Positions 35,913 to 47,408 of a stretch of 64,000 nt of DNA are shown here, piece by piece. Below the pieces are notes generated by a model, which worked only from the letters and a program-made list of their open reading frames with translations, was not told the DNA's origin and ran no database searches. How positions within the stretch are numbered: the first letter of the stretch is position 1; each line of letters begins with the position of its first letter. Position numbers and translations under genes: made by a program. Location of the stretch: positions 42,921,554 to 42,985,553 of the forward strand of contig OX485803.1 of assembly GCA_950295325.1 (NCBI GenBank), in the 5' to 3' direction. This DNA is from Polytrichum commune. Its lineage: Eukaryota; Streptophyta; Polytrichopsida; Polytrichales; Polytrichaceae.

Positions 35913-36134
35913 TTGGAGCCACACAACTGTAAAGAAAGAAGTGGGTCAAACAACCCAAGAAAGAATGTTGCACTTCAAGGGGCTAGACAACTCATGAAGG
36001 AATTGTGCACGGGAGTTAGGCAGCTCCCAATTGAAGATTTTTGCATTGGAGATAGACACCTCCCTTTGGAAGATCTTTGTGTTGGAGTTACAGCTCCAAC
36101 TAGAAGATATGAATCGGAGTTAAACAACTCCTAG
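35913..36134 (+). CDS. Repeat-bearing small ORF, doubtful
   Basis: A 73-codon frame across the first part of the hairpin array. Because the early units are about 36 bp, it encodes a repeated dodecapeptide (VRQLPIEDFCIG, DRHLPLEDLCVG). The later 46-bp units cannot keep this frame. I see no signal peptide or known domain, and coding by coincidence is likely. Confidence 0.15.
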   Translation: MEPHNCKERSGSNNPRKNVALQGARQLMKELCTGVRQLPIEDFCIGDRHLPLEDLCVGVTAPTRRYESELNNS

Positions 36135-36396
36135 TGGATAAGTGCTATTCTTGGGAGCTAGACAACTCCCAATGAATAATTGAATCTAGTTGGAATTAGA
36201 CAATTCCAACTAGGAGAACGGATGAATGGATCTCGTTGGAATTAGACAGTTCCAATTAGAAGAATGGATGAATGAATCAAGTTGCAATTAGACAGCTCCA
36301 ACTACAAGAATGGATAATTGGATCAAGTTGGGATCAGATAGTTCCAACTAGAAGAATAAATAAATGCATCAAGTTGGAAGTAGACAGTTCCAACTA
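35978..36396. repeat. Tandem array of short hairpins
   Basis: About eleven units, each centred on an inverted repeat around a loop close to AGAC, such as TTGGAATTAGACAATTCCAA (36190-36209) and TTGGGAGCTAGACAACTCCC (36151-36170). Hairpin centres lie 33-38 bp apart in the first half, then exactly 46 bp apart for five units starting at 36189, 36235, 36281, 36327 and 36373. Stem sequences vary between units but mostly stay self-complementary. Confidence 0.85.
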
Positions 36397-36522
36397 GTGG
36401 ATTGTGATTGGGCCAAAAGATAGAAGATTCATAGTAAAATCATAGATGAAGCCATGAATAGAAGACTCTTACTATATGAGAAATAGAAAGTAAAAGTAGC
36501 GTTTTGGCATAGAAGGGAGCTC

Positions 36523-36548
36523 AAGAGGGGGGGAGGGGGGGGGGGGAG
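36523..36548. repeat. Poly-G tract
   Basis: A near-continuous G run of about 26 bases with one or two A interruptions, downstream of the hairpin array. It could form a G-quadruplex on the plus strand. Confidence 0.7.
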
Positions 36549-37305
36549 ATGATCTTTTGTCTCTCTCCTATGGTCGGGTGGTTCGAGCTCATAGGTAATC
36601 ACAATCTTGTGGTTAAGTTGTAAAGCTCTTGTAATATACAAAGTTTGGAAGTTCCAAATCTAGTATTTTATGTGCATTCTTGAGTGCATTACTATTGTGA
36701 AAAAAAAGGACTTTGAAATAGATAACCAATGTAACTTGAACTTTTAGCCAATTTCACTACATGTCGTGAGCAATTTCATGATTTGGTACCCATATTCACA
36801 ACTTCACATAATCAATTTCATGAAACTGTATATGATTTACTTCATAAAGAACATTACATCATGTTTAAGATTCTCCTAATCGCTCCCCACGACCAGCTCT
36901 ACCAAGATGTTGATTGACCTCTCTTATCCAACCTTGGACCATGTCTAAAGTGATTTGCTTGTACATGATCATTAATGTGACCCAAAAAAATAAAAATAAA
37001 TCAAGGCTAGAGGCTTCTAGGTAAACTAGAACAAAGAGGAACCAATGAATAACAAGAAGGCACAAAACGCAAAATGAGGAGGTGAGCAATTGAGAAGTGA
37101 AGAATACAAAACCACATAGTGCGAAAAGATTTACAAAATTGGTTTGCAAATTTCATGAAATCACTAGAGGTAAATGTCCAATATCATGAAATGGAAGTTC
37201 GCCACATGTCAAGCCGGTTTCTAAGAATCATGAACTAATTTAGAAGGTTCATGCAATTGGTAAAACATTGGTCACATTGGTAACATTGGTAAGAAGGTTC
37301 ATGAA

Positions 37306-37682
37306 CTACACCAAATATGATATTTAGTGTCATATGTTATTTAATGTCACTATGGTAACTTTTTGGATGACACTTATTATAAATAAGTTTACAAATAGTG
37401 GTATGGATGATGGATGAGTTCATCCATTGGCCAAAACCCTACCTTCTCTTGTCAACAACTTGTGATGAAATATTGTCATGAATGATTGAGTTTTGGATGA
37501 AATATCACTTAGTAAGTGATAGTAATTGCAACACTGTAAATCTATGGTCCCTTGGAAAATCTACAAGGAATAACAAATAATGTTCAGTTAACATTAGTGT
37601 TGGTGACACTATATTGCAGTTTACAATTAGTATTGAGCAAGACAATTAGAATTGGTGACACTAAATATCATGTTTAGTGTAG
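37306..37682. mobile_element. MITE with palindromic ends (CTACACTAAATAT family)
   Basis: The left end CTACACCAAATATGATATTT and the right end ATATCATGTTTAGTGTAG are inverted repeats. Each end is itself a palindrome, ACAC(T/C)AAATAT-ATATTTAGTGT. The interior shares AATAATGTT...TAACATTAGTG and AACAAATAATG blocks with the reverse complement of about 58215-58610. About 377 bp, non-coding. Confidence 0.6.
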
Positions 37683-37978
37683 CTTGGAATCTTCATGAAA
37701 TTGAGTTTGCACTTTTGTGAAGTCATCTTCTCAAAAGAACTAAGTTTTAGGTCGGTGGTAATCTATCACAAGTCATCACAACTACAACATTACAAGGTCA
37801 AGGTGTGAATTGCCATCCCTTCGAACCATGTTACAAGGCCTCCGAGACATGGGGATTTAGGGTTTTACTGCATCACAACCACTCTAAATTTTACGATCAT
37901 CCACACATAGTATAAAATGAGTGAGCCTTACATTATATGGTCACTATTCTTAGTTGGAAACATATACATATTTGAGTG

Positions 37979-38346
37979 ACCAGGCACCACGGGCCTTGGC
38001 TTGGTGGTTAGGGCTCATGACCCCCAATGAGGAGGTTGTGGGTTCTATTCCCCATGCCAGCGTGGTGCTCACCACCTTAGTCCACCCAACTATGGTGGGG
38101 GCTCTTTGGACCTTGTTGTATGGGTATCTCAAAGCCCTTTGGGGGGATATCATGTCCGGTATCTTCAAGGCACTAGTGGCTAGTTAGGAACTTGTATAGT
38201 GTGTCACTATAGTGTTCATCCTCAAAAGGGGAGAGTAGTATTTGTCCCAATGTCCCCTTGTCCAGTGGGCATCGGGTCATTGGCATTACGAACGGACACT
38301 TAATTCACGCCGGCCCCTTGCTTGAAAGGGGTTGGAGTTTCTATCT
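37979..38346 (+). mobile_element. tRNA-derived SINE, copy 2
   Basis: A 368-bp element, alignable over its length to 14888-15260. It has an A-box-like TGGCTTGGTGG near 38000, a B-box-like GGTTCTATTCC near 38041, and ends GTTTCTATCT. An 11-bp direct repeat, ATATTTGAGTG, flanks it at 37968-37978 and 38347-38357. The flanking TATTTGAGTGG(C/T)ATATGG recurs uninterrupted near 54786. Confidence 0.92.
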
Positions 38347-38349
38347 ATA

Positions 38350-38810
38350 TTTGAGTGGCATATGGTGGGTGAGAATGGATACCAATATAGCATGCGATGG
38401 GATGAGACTAAACTATGTATTCAAAGTATGTTAGCCATAATTCATACATTCAAATTCTACCACAATCAAGAGGGTCCATGCGATTACTTAAAGAGGATCA
38501 ATATCTTCACTCGATCTCCTATAACTTTTACATCCCAACTCCTATTTTGAAACCTAAAATGACAATTTGCATGATTCACAAATGCAATGTTTGGGAAGTT
38601 TTTGAGCAAACTCAGTCAAGATTCTAGTGTTTCCAAGTCCAAATATTTACATGTTGACATCTTTCGGTTTTCCTATATTGAATTGGGGTATATGTATTAT
38701 AAGTTCGTCTAAATCGATCAATATTTTTTCTAAAGTCTTGAGCTTCAACTGCTTATTTCTCAAACTCCACCGATTCATCTGTAACTAGTAGCCGGTCTTC
38801 CTGTTTATCA
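38350..38810. repeat. Dispersed repeat pieces (partners near 54786 and 34510/35335)
   Basis: About 38350-38540 resembles 54785-54950 (ATTTGAGTGGCATATGG, the GATGAGACTAAACTA-like block, CTACCACAA). About 38625-38800 resembles the flanks of the 34558-35332 element, including ATTCATCTGTAACTAGTAG. These pairs act as empty sites for two insertions. Confidence 0.55.
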
Positions 38811-39078
38811 CATAAATGCTAACTAAATGAGGCAATTCCCGATCCAATCCAACGGCCCAAAATTATTGATGGCGTTGAAAGTGCCCAAAATAGGGCCATA
38901 TTCCTTAAATGCTCTTTGTGACTAACACCTAATGAGAAACATGGGATTGGAAAGAGTACAAGCTCAAGGCAGGACTGCCAGATAAGCAAGCCACTTTCGT
39001 GTAGCCACATAAAAGTGACAACCTCCAAACATGGGATTCTCTAGTCCTTATAGACTTCTATATAAACCACACAAGAGT

Positions 39079-39100
39079 ATTATATATATATATATATATT
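39079..39100. repeat. (TA)n microsatellite
   Basis: About eleven TA units in AT-rich intergenic DNA. Confidence 0.8.
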
Positions 39101-40112
39101 GTATATTAAATATATCCACCGTCACCTTTATTGTGTAGTGTGGGTTCACACTATTGAGGGTCCAAGACCAAAGAAACTTTAAAAACAAGTGATCTTGTTG
39201 GTCGAGAGTAAAAATTTGGATCCAAGCAGTTTACACTACGATTTGACACTAAGTTATGAAATAAAAATTGGGAGATGTGTGAATCCACTGTGATTATTTG
39301 AATGTTATGATGTTAAAAACGATGAGAAAAATTGGGTTGATTCTTTTCAATGTTAAATCTACATGTCATCTCTTGATATATATATACTATGAATCTAATC
39401 AAAAGAAAGCACTCTAATATTTTTCATAATGATAACTACACATTCTATCAGGGGATCCTACCATAGAATTCAACATGTTGTAAATTTGAATCAAACCTTC
39501 GTCTAGTCCAACTTAAATATCAAATTTTCCACAGATCCATATTATATTGTGCAACTTCCCCCTTCCTCGCATTGTCACCGTTAAGGGCCGGTTTACACTA
39601 CGGTGGAGAAGGCCTCCGGTCGGTCAAGAATGCTTGGCCAAGACATGGTTATATGAGGCAAATGATGGATGTGCCGGAGAAGAATTAAAGGCAATAAAAT
39701 ATTTCTTAAGGAGTCTTGACCGGTTGAAGTCTAAACACCTAGAGGAGAAGTTTAGCGGAGAAGTCCACCGGTGAAGAGAATTCATCTAATGATGAAGATT
39801 TTTTGTGATAAAAAACCATAATTCTCTACATTCACATTGTATCAAAAGATTTCAACAAGAATTGTGTTCATAAGAATTGTGTAATATAATGTTCAATTTT
39901 ATTCAAAAGATAATGAAAATTGCCAAATTGCCAAATTGCCAATTGTCAAGTTTGGCCCATGTAGGAAATAAACGTCTCATTGGGTGTTTAAGAATGAAGA
40001 GGGGAAAACCCATACACATTGGACAAAGCACTACTCTTTGGTATTATTTAAGACATGCTCTCCTCTTAATCATCCTCATCAATTTCTCTTTTCTTATCTT
40101 TGATCTTCAATC

Positions 40113-40472
40113 ATGGATAATCGAAGAAGAGAGATTTTGTGCTCTCTTATGACCTTTATGGTTTTGAAGTATTTTATCGGTTCAACTATGGAGATACAAA
40201 AAACCATCATGTATCACCATAATGCTTCAATTATGATGATGGCATATTTTTTGTTTGGGAGCAAGGAGAGGGTGGTGTGGAAATTTGACCGGCCAAGTGG
40301 ATATGTGTCACAATTTCTTCTTGGATCATATAATGCAAAAATGTTCAAAGATCGTGTACGGGTGAGTAAGCCTACTTTTTTTTGTTTATGTCATTTGCTT
40401 GGACCCATGTTGAGCAAGAAAGATACAAAATTAAGACTTTGTATTCCAATAGAGTGTAGAATTTCAAACTGA
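40113..40472 (+). pseudogene. PIF/Harbinger transposase, N-terminal fragment
   Basis: A 119-codon frame beginning MDNRRREILCSLMTFMVLKY. Its end, MFKDRVRVSKPTFFCLCHLL then GPMLSKKDTKLRLCIPIECR, is the conserved region that precedes the catalytic domain of HARBI1-like nucleases (typically F-RVSK-TF...LRP-L...DT-LR-AIPVE). A stop follows SN, and the next sequence is non-coding and runs into a GA microsatellite. The DDE catalytic part is therefore deleted. It sits in the middle of the 39585-40906 element, in its sense direction. Confidence 0.85.
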
Positions 40473-40538
40473 AATTGTGAGTAACCAGCCATTGCGAAAA
40501 AAAATTGCACAAAAAAAATCGCTAAGGAGCTACTACAT

Positions 40539-40541
<3 letters not shown>

Positions 40542-40595
<54 letters not shown>
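40542..40595. repeat. (GA)n microsatellite
   Basis: About 27 GA units inside the deleted Harbinger element, just after the transposase fragment breaks off. Confidence 0.9.
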
Positions 40596-40596
<1 letters not shown>

Positions 40597-40677
40597 CTTG
40601 CCAACACCTTAGGTTTTGAAAACAACCAGATCTGAAATCTACGGTCCATATCTGTTTTTGAAAATTAAATTTTTATT

Positions 40678-40721
40678 GAGTTGGGCTTCTCCGGCCTCTT
40701 GAGGCCGGAGAAGCCCAACTC
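40678..40721. repeat. Perfect 21-bp palindrome with a 2-base centre
   Basis: The left arm starts GAGTTGGGCTTCTCC and ends CGGCCTC (40678-40698). The right arm (40701-40721) is its exact reverse complement, and TT separates them. It is inside the 39585-40906 element. A decayed version may be present in the nested relative near 6165-6215. Confidence 0.9.
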
Positions 40722-41206
40722 CAAAAAGTGCCGCCATGTAGGCGGCCATGTCATTTTATCATCCATGAGAAAAGTTCACCACCATTGTTTTCTTCACCTA
40801 GTGTAAACACCCACCGGTCAAGAGTTGCATTTTCGATCAATCACAATTGAGAAACGCCCTTTTTTGCATGACCGGTGGACTTCTCCACCGTAGTGTAAAC
40901 CAACCCTACGACCAACGTGAAGGAGAAGTGAAGGATAATGGAAGTAATAACAACCCGAAGGTTACATATAGTATGGAAAATTTCATGCATAAGGTAAGTG
41001 ACCCAAACCTTTAACCTCTAGGTGTAGAGGAGGACTAATATAGTCATTTCCCTATATAAACGCGTCATTTGAGGACCTCTATTCAATGGAGCTCTTTAGG
41101 GTGGTGGTGGGAGCCTATGAAAGATGGACACATGTCTCCAGAGGGTGGATTCTTTTAATTATTGAAAACCTAAATGATGTGCGCGGGTCATTGTGAAATT
41201 AAACCC

Positions 41207-41808
41207 CCTATATACGAGAAATTTATGAAGGAAAACAAATGTATATGTACTTACAACGTGCTAGGAAATGGGCTTATGTATTTGTACTAAGTTTTTTAAT
41301 TTATTGTGATAAATGCCTCCACTACATATGCAGAATATGAATCATGAAGTAAACAAGCCTTTAATGTACATAATAATCACTGTCACTTTCCAATGAGAAA
41401 GTCATTTCATGTTTTCTCATCCATAACATGTATCTCACAATTGTGTTAAACAATCAAAGACATGAATACAATGAGTTGGCCACAATCTGGAGAGCTAGAT
41501 TCAAGGAAGCCCATGAGTGCTCCAAGAGCCTCCAACTTGTAAAACCCTAGAACCCAATCGCAAACCCTAACAAGAACAAGACTATGACCATATGTCAACA
41601 ATGGATGAAAATATGAAGTGCACGAAACTAACAAATCTAATGTCACCCCTTTTGTACATCTACCTTTACTTCAAAAACATTAATAGCCCTTCTAGATGTA
41701 CATACTAGAGAAAAAACAATATCTCTCCGTCCTGTATACCATGTACACTAATACCTCAAATAATCCCCCTTCTTGCACTCACGGTAGTTCGTACGTGGTA
41801 AGAAGAGC
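41207..41808. repeat. Dispersed repeat, copy B (pair with 15425-16080)
   Basis: Same orientation and landmarks as the 15425-16080 copy, a little shorter. Both end close to TTCGTACGTGGTA. No ORF of note. Confidence 0.6.
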
Positions 41809-42974
41809 CCTATTATCAAGCACTTGTCCAACTAGCTCTTCAATGAAAAAGGGTCACATGTCTAAAGTTCTTCCTCAAATCAAACATGTGACAAAAGACA
41901 GAGGAAACAAATGTGGAAAAGTGGGGACTACAAGTGCAAAAGGTGGGCATGTTGGTGAAACTAGGGAGAGGTAACGTGCATACAACTAAGGTGGTGCGCA
42001 TAGAGCTAAGGTGGCAATATGGCATCGAGCAATAGGAAAAAGTAGGACAATTTCATTCAAAAGAAAAGAATTTACATTTTGTTTTTCTCCTTCAAGCACT
42101 CCATGGGGGCATGGTGGTAGGTCATGGGAGCTTATGAGCATGGGCATACGGTTGCACTGGTGTATGCAGCTGACTTCATCCAGGATACTAGTTCATATGT
42201 GTGGCTGCAACAGTCCAAGATGACACAAGTCCAAGCTAGTGTTGTACAATCGTATTGAGTGAATGTGTTGTGATGTATTTGCAACCAATCAACTCATCAA
42301 AAACAAATACCATAAGCGGTTAACCACCCTCTACCCACCCGTGCACTAGACTGCCGTCATAATGGTGAAGTGCCATTTCTAAGACCGATCATGGCTCAGC
42401 GGCAACTTCAATGCGTGTACACTTAGTGTAGCCAACAGGAGTGAAGTGTTAACATACTCACGAGATAACCGATTTAGACGATGTTCTGTATGGAAATGCG
42501 GATTACCGTGTTCGGTGTAGGGAGAATCTAGTGAACGAGCATGGAGTTGGACAACTTTCCACTTTGAAAAATTGTAGCATGTTTTGTATAGGGCAGAAAA
42601 ATATGAAACAACTTGCATTCTTCATGCTTCCTTCTCGTCTATCTTGGGAAATTATTCTCATGATTGTCAGACCAGATCGTCAATGCGATAAAATCACCTT
42701 ATTTTCACGGGCTATGGTATTTCTACCTTAATTAGTGTGCATCACCCACCCAACCAATTGAACAGCATGTTGTCTCTAAAGACATCGGTGCCTGTGAGCA
42801 TTCAAATGCCCTGGACTAACTCCCCAATATTGTGGCCTCTTGCGTACCTCCTCTTGTATTAGGTCAAGGATTATTTGAATTTTTCTCTCTCGGTCCAAGA
42901 AGAGCATAGTGCATGTCCACTACCCAAGAATTTACTCACATCCCTCCTCCATGACAGAAAAATGCTACACTGAT

Positions 42975-43398
42975 TATCCCAATTAGTGTGCATGGTACTA
43001 ATTAATTCTTTGGAACACGCACTATTTTGCCAAGTCTCAAAATTAGTGAGGGCTGAAATTTTTATTGGGTGATATTAAGTTCATGGATACATGTTCATTT
43101 TCCACACATTTCAAGAAAATTAGTGCGTGCTTTGAGGTGCTTGTAGAGTGATAAAAGAAAATTATATGTAAACACATGCTTGTTAGTGAATAGTGCCATG
43201 ATTAATGGAGCCGGTACTTTCAGTGTATAAATTTTTTTTTATGAATAGTCATTTTAGTGAATAGTGCCGAGATGAACAATGCTTCCTAGTTCTTTTGGTG
43301 ACACTAATTCCATAGTGTAAAGAAATTTAGTATCACCTTCACTAACTCCCAACACTCACTATTAACCCTCCCTTAGTAATTGTGATAATCAATGTAGT
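42975..43398. repeat. Dispersed repeat, copy A (pair with 56168-56551)
   Basis: Shares with 56168-56551 the blocks AACACATGCTTGTTA(G/A)(C/T)GAATAGTGCC, TTAGTATCACCTTCACTAA-like and GATAATCAATGTAGT. Same orientation, non-coding. The motif GAATAGTG is repeated several times here and again near 53130-53250. Confidence 0.6.
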
Positions 43399-43599
43399 CA
43401 CCCCTACGCCAAATGTCTCTCCCTTAAACATTATTTTTGTCCTTCGTAAGCCGAATTCATCACCATCATGGTTGAGATTCGGTGTTGAATAGCCCCAAAC
43501 GTTTGAGTGCGTGCAAAACCCGCCTTAATGCAACCACATCCATCCAACTACACCTAAAATTAGAGCGGATCGTCCTCATCAAAAAGAGACCATGTGCAT

Positions 43600-46500
43600 C
43601 CTTAATTTAATTTGCATGCCCATGCGTGCTTGGGGAGGAAACAAAATGCGGTGGGCAAGTTTCAAAAGGAATTGGCAAGTTGGGGATTCATAGTTTTCCC
43701 TTCACTTATGGCGAAGCTTGAGCTTACCCTCGAGTACATGTGGCATTTGACATTGATGGACCTTTTCTTTCTTTTTTGAGACAAAAGGCCAAAAAGCGAA
43801 CGCCATAATGCATTAAAACCGGAGAAAACGCGTCCACATCGAGGGGAGGTGGGGGCCCTTGGACACGAAACATTGCCATGCAAAAGTAACACCAACCGAC
43901 TCCACCACAAACAACCCACCAAGCCAAGGACAACCCACCATTGATGGACCTTTGCCTCGCTTGAGTTCGTGATGGTGTCGATGTCCGGTAGCAGCCCTGA
44001 AATATCGGGTGGGATGGCCCTACATGGACTTCAATTAGGGGTAGAGGATTGGTTTTCCAACATTCAATTGGCTCTCGTGTTTATAAAGAAAACCTCCAAC
44101 AAAGGATTGAGTGATGCCTATGCAAGTTGTGGAGGTGCCGTTTACCCAAATAGTGAAAAGAATAGAAAGGTAATGAACTCTCCTTTTTGCCGCTATACCG
44201 GCCACCATAGTGTGTACATGGCTCACGCCATGGTCCATTTAAATAGAAATGCTTCCCTTATGTTTAAGGGAGGCAGGTAGAGTCAAGGATAACACATACT
44301 TGCTTTTTCTCAAGTTTTCTTTTGTTCAAGACCAAGTATGTTGGACATGACATTATTAAGTCGTTGTCAACCGTTCCGTTCTAATAATATTTAGTGATAG
44401 TGCTTCACCTGAGTTTATCAAGCTAAATTTGTTTAGACAAACATTCATAGGGTCTAATTCTAGCACCTTTCATGACATATTCCTAGCTACACCCAACATG
44501 GTCACTTAGCTGGATTATGTTATGGAAGGTATGAAACTAGATTCAATGCACTATTGTCATGAGGCTTTTAACTAGGTTTGAGGGGATTCGAAGGTTTGCA
44601 AGCAACCCATATGCAATATGTGCCTACGAGGTTCAGCACTATTTAGTTGTGTTTTCAAGCTTTGTGCTACATATCATGCCCACTTTTGGGTGGAAAATTT
44701 GACTTTGTATACATGTCATGCATGTATACAGCCCCAAGAGAAGGCAATATAGTATTATAGTCTATGGGCAACGAGGCTCTTAATTGCTGCCTGCTCCCTC
44801 AGGAGCCACTGACATTAACATCCATCTACTGTATTTATCTCTGTGTTGTGTAGATACTTAATTATTTTGGCCAGAGTTGCCTATCATCATAGGCACATAC
44901 GATAAATAAAACAGTGAATAAGTCGGGGAATTTTCTTGCGTTGTCTTGGACTCTGTCCCATCTTTATATGACACCTATTGCAATGTTGTTTGATACACTT
45001 TGGTACGAGCACTTTGGTACAATTGCACTCATAAAGAACTGAACCAGGGTAAACATGCCTCCAAAACCTTGAATGCAGGGAATATTTCAATATTACCTAT
45101 TCTTACTTGATTTTGTTTAATCCTGGTGGTGGAATTCAATGTACAGATCCAACATCTTCACTTTTTGTCCCTGAAGGTACGTATGATGGGTCAAAACCGG
45201 AAATAAATTACAGTTAATTTTGCCAGGATTACATTGCGGGCACTAGGTTGTGTCCATTCTCCCATCACTTTTGGGTAGACGTAAAGACATGAGACCAAAA
45301 GGACACAAGTGAGGAAGTTGTTTGTTGAGAGCACCAAACACTTACACTACAAGTCTGCACTAATTTTGAAGTCGTTCTGTGCTTTCCTCTTTACCCACAC
45401 GCAGAGCAAATACATGCTGACATTTATTTATTTTAAATTACCTCTCAACTTTGCAGGAGGAATGCACTTACAGGATAGATAGAATGGCTGCAAAGTACCT
45501 GTTATGTTCCTCAACCCACAAGAATGTGTGACAACAACCAGTCCGTTTAAAGAAACATGAATTTATGTGAAATCAAACTCAAGTAGTACATTGGTTTCTA
45601 GAAGATGTCACAACCTGGAAATAGTGCCTATCTGATCCTCAGTTGCCTGCTATAAAATGTTTCTTTACTGACACAAACCAGAAAATGGACATGTAAGCAC
45701 TTGAGATGAATCAGGTGTCTAACAAATTGCAATGGAGAGTCAAATTCCACTAGCCTATCACAAAGCCTATCCTGACTACACTGATGTTAGACTTCAGTAT
45801 CATGATTGACCCACATAATATGTCAACATGAATTCTCTGGCATAGCGAACTCTGCTCCCAAGCCATAATCATAATTAAATCACACAGACACATGTCTAGC
45901 CAAGACTAAGCTTACCAAAGGACAGACAGAATCAACTCATGTACCAAGTAGTAGACACATAACGTACAATAACATCAACATCGCATGCCTACATGAACTC
46001 TTTATCATAGCGAACTCTACCCCAAGGCAGTGAAAAATCTGGATAGAGAGGGGTACTTGGATTCCACCCCATGAGCAAACATCTTACAGCAATCAGAAGG
46101 CTCCATGAAAACAGGTCATGAAGAAACATGTCAGTGAGATGCTTAAGAATCTTACCAAAGGTGTACTGGCAGCTGCTGGCTTTGAATGGTGCATTCCAGC
46201 TCGAGACATGTGAAATTCAGCCTGCCAACTCCCATTTTTCTATAGAAGGAAACCACAAAAACACACAACCAAACATTTCAAAAAGGCCACTATGTAGCAT
46301 CAGTCTGGGACTTTGGCACATTTGTCAAGCTCACACATGATATTGTTAAACACCAGGAACCCAAGCTCCAGGCTGAAGTCACCTGGAGCATCGTCGCAAG
46401 AAAGTAGCAAGAATATTACCAATGAGTGCAAAGAAAAACTACCTGAGGATCAAGTAAGTCCCTTGCAAGCTCCAATGAGCAAGGGATTCAACAAGCATCA

Positions 46501-47400
46501 ACCTCCAAAGTTCCATAATATCAATATATGCAGAGACTGGAGCTTGTTCTACTGACTGAATTCTGATGTTCTCTAAAAGACCAGCTCCTTCGAGCTGCCA
46601 AACCATATGATATGGTGTCATTCAGAAAAAGCGGAGGCTGAATTCCATCATGCCCTTGCAACAAAATGGGCTGGAAATAGAGGGGACGTGGCAGGTTGAT
46701 CACAGCTTTCATAAGTTTCTTTCTTATTGCTGAATATATAATGAATTTCAATGATCACAAAAATGGACCTGACAAACAGGGGGTTTAACTTCACAATTCT
46801 GCCTTTAAGAGCACAGACCAATGCCTTAAACTTGCAACTATCCTAGGTCATGGTGGCAGTAAAAGTTGGCCACCCCAGAGAATGACAAATGAACACCTAG
46901 TGCAAACATTGACAGGTCATACAACTTCTTCATATTAAAATTCCATGTATACGCAGAAAGAAATACATGCAAGGTGAACTAAAATCCTCTATAACCAGGC
47001 ACACATTGATCTTTCACTGAAATTCCTGTTACAGGTTACAATCACTCTATATGAGGAGACAAGTACATCAGCAGATCAGCGTATATCATGAGACAAATCA
47101 ATGACACATATTAATGGCACAAAATCACTAGAAACAGGAAGGTGGGTGTTTGAGTAGCAATTTTGTGATTTAAGCGGACCTGAATATACATCTGTGCTGG
47201 GTGTGCCCACTCTGGCAATCAGCTCTCCACATCATTTCCTGCAATTCTAGGACCTCGTGTCGTCTGCGGGATCTGACCACATTCCTATGCCAACACAGCC
47301 TAAAGAGTACCCACTAAATACAACTACAATGAGATAAATCTTCTACTTGAGTATGAGCCCCATCTCCGCATAAACCCCCCTTCCCCCCCCCCCCTCCCAA
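43600..47400. other. Intergenic downstream of the SnRK1 beta gene
   Basis: No recognisable gene. The ORFs at 43662-43922 (minus) and 43969-44280 (plus, 103 codons) have no identified domain. From about 44750 to the stop codon at 47409 the base composition is less AT-rich; this part may hold 3' untranslated or unrecognised transcribed sequence. A small duplication (CATAGCGAACTCT) lies near 45843 and 46007. Confidence 0.35.
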
Positions 47401-47408
47401 AAAAAAAA

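Larger units (their letters stand above)
39585..40906 (+). mobile_element. Internally deleted PIF/Harbinger element
   Basis: A 1322-bp element with terminal inverted repeats: GGGCCGGTTTACACTACGGT at the left and GTAGTGTAAACCAACCC at the right. The flanks TAA (39582-39584) and TAC (40907-40909) fit a 3-bp duplication with one change. Inside are the N-terminal part of a Harbinger transposase (40113-40472), a (GA)n tract at 40542-40595 and a long palindrome at 40678-40721. The catalytic part and the usual Myb-like partner gene are missing, so it is non-autonomous. Confidence 0.85.

Noticed and set aside
36865-37149. A 94-codon hydrophobic minus-strand ORF as a membrane protein
   Set aside because: Hydrophobicity follows from A/T-rich codons (Phe, Leu, Ile). 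There is no family match and no supporting context.
40545-40594. CRISPR-like or structured repeat
   Set aside because: It is a plain GA dinucleotide microsatellite. No CRISPR array is present, and none is expected in plant nuclear DNA.
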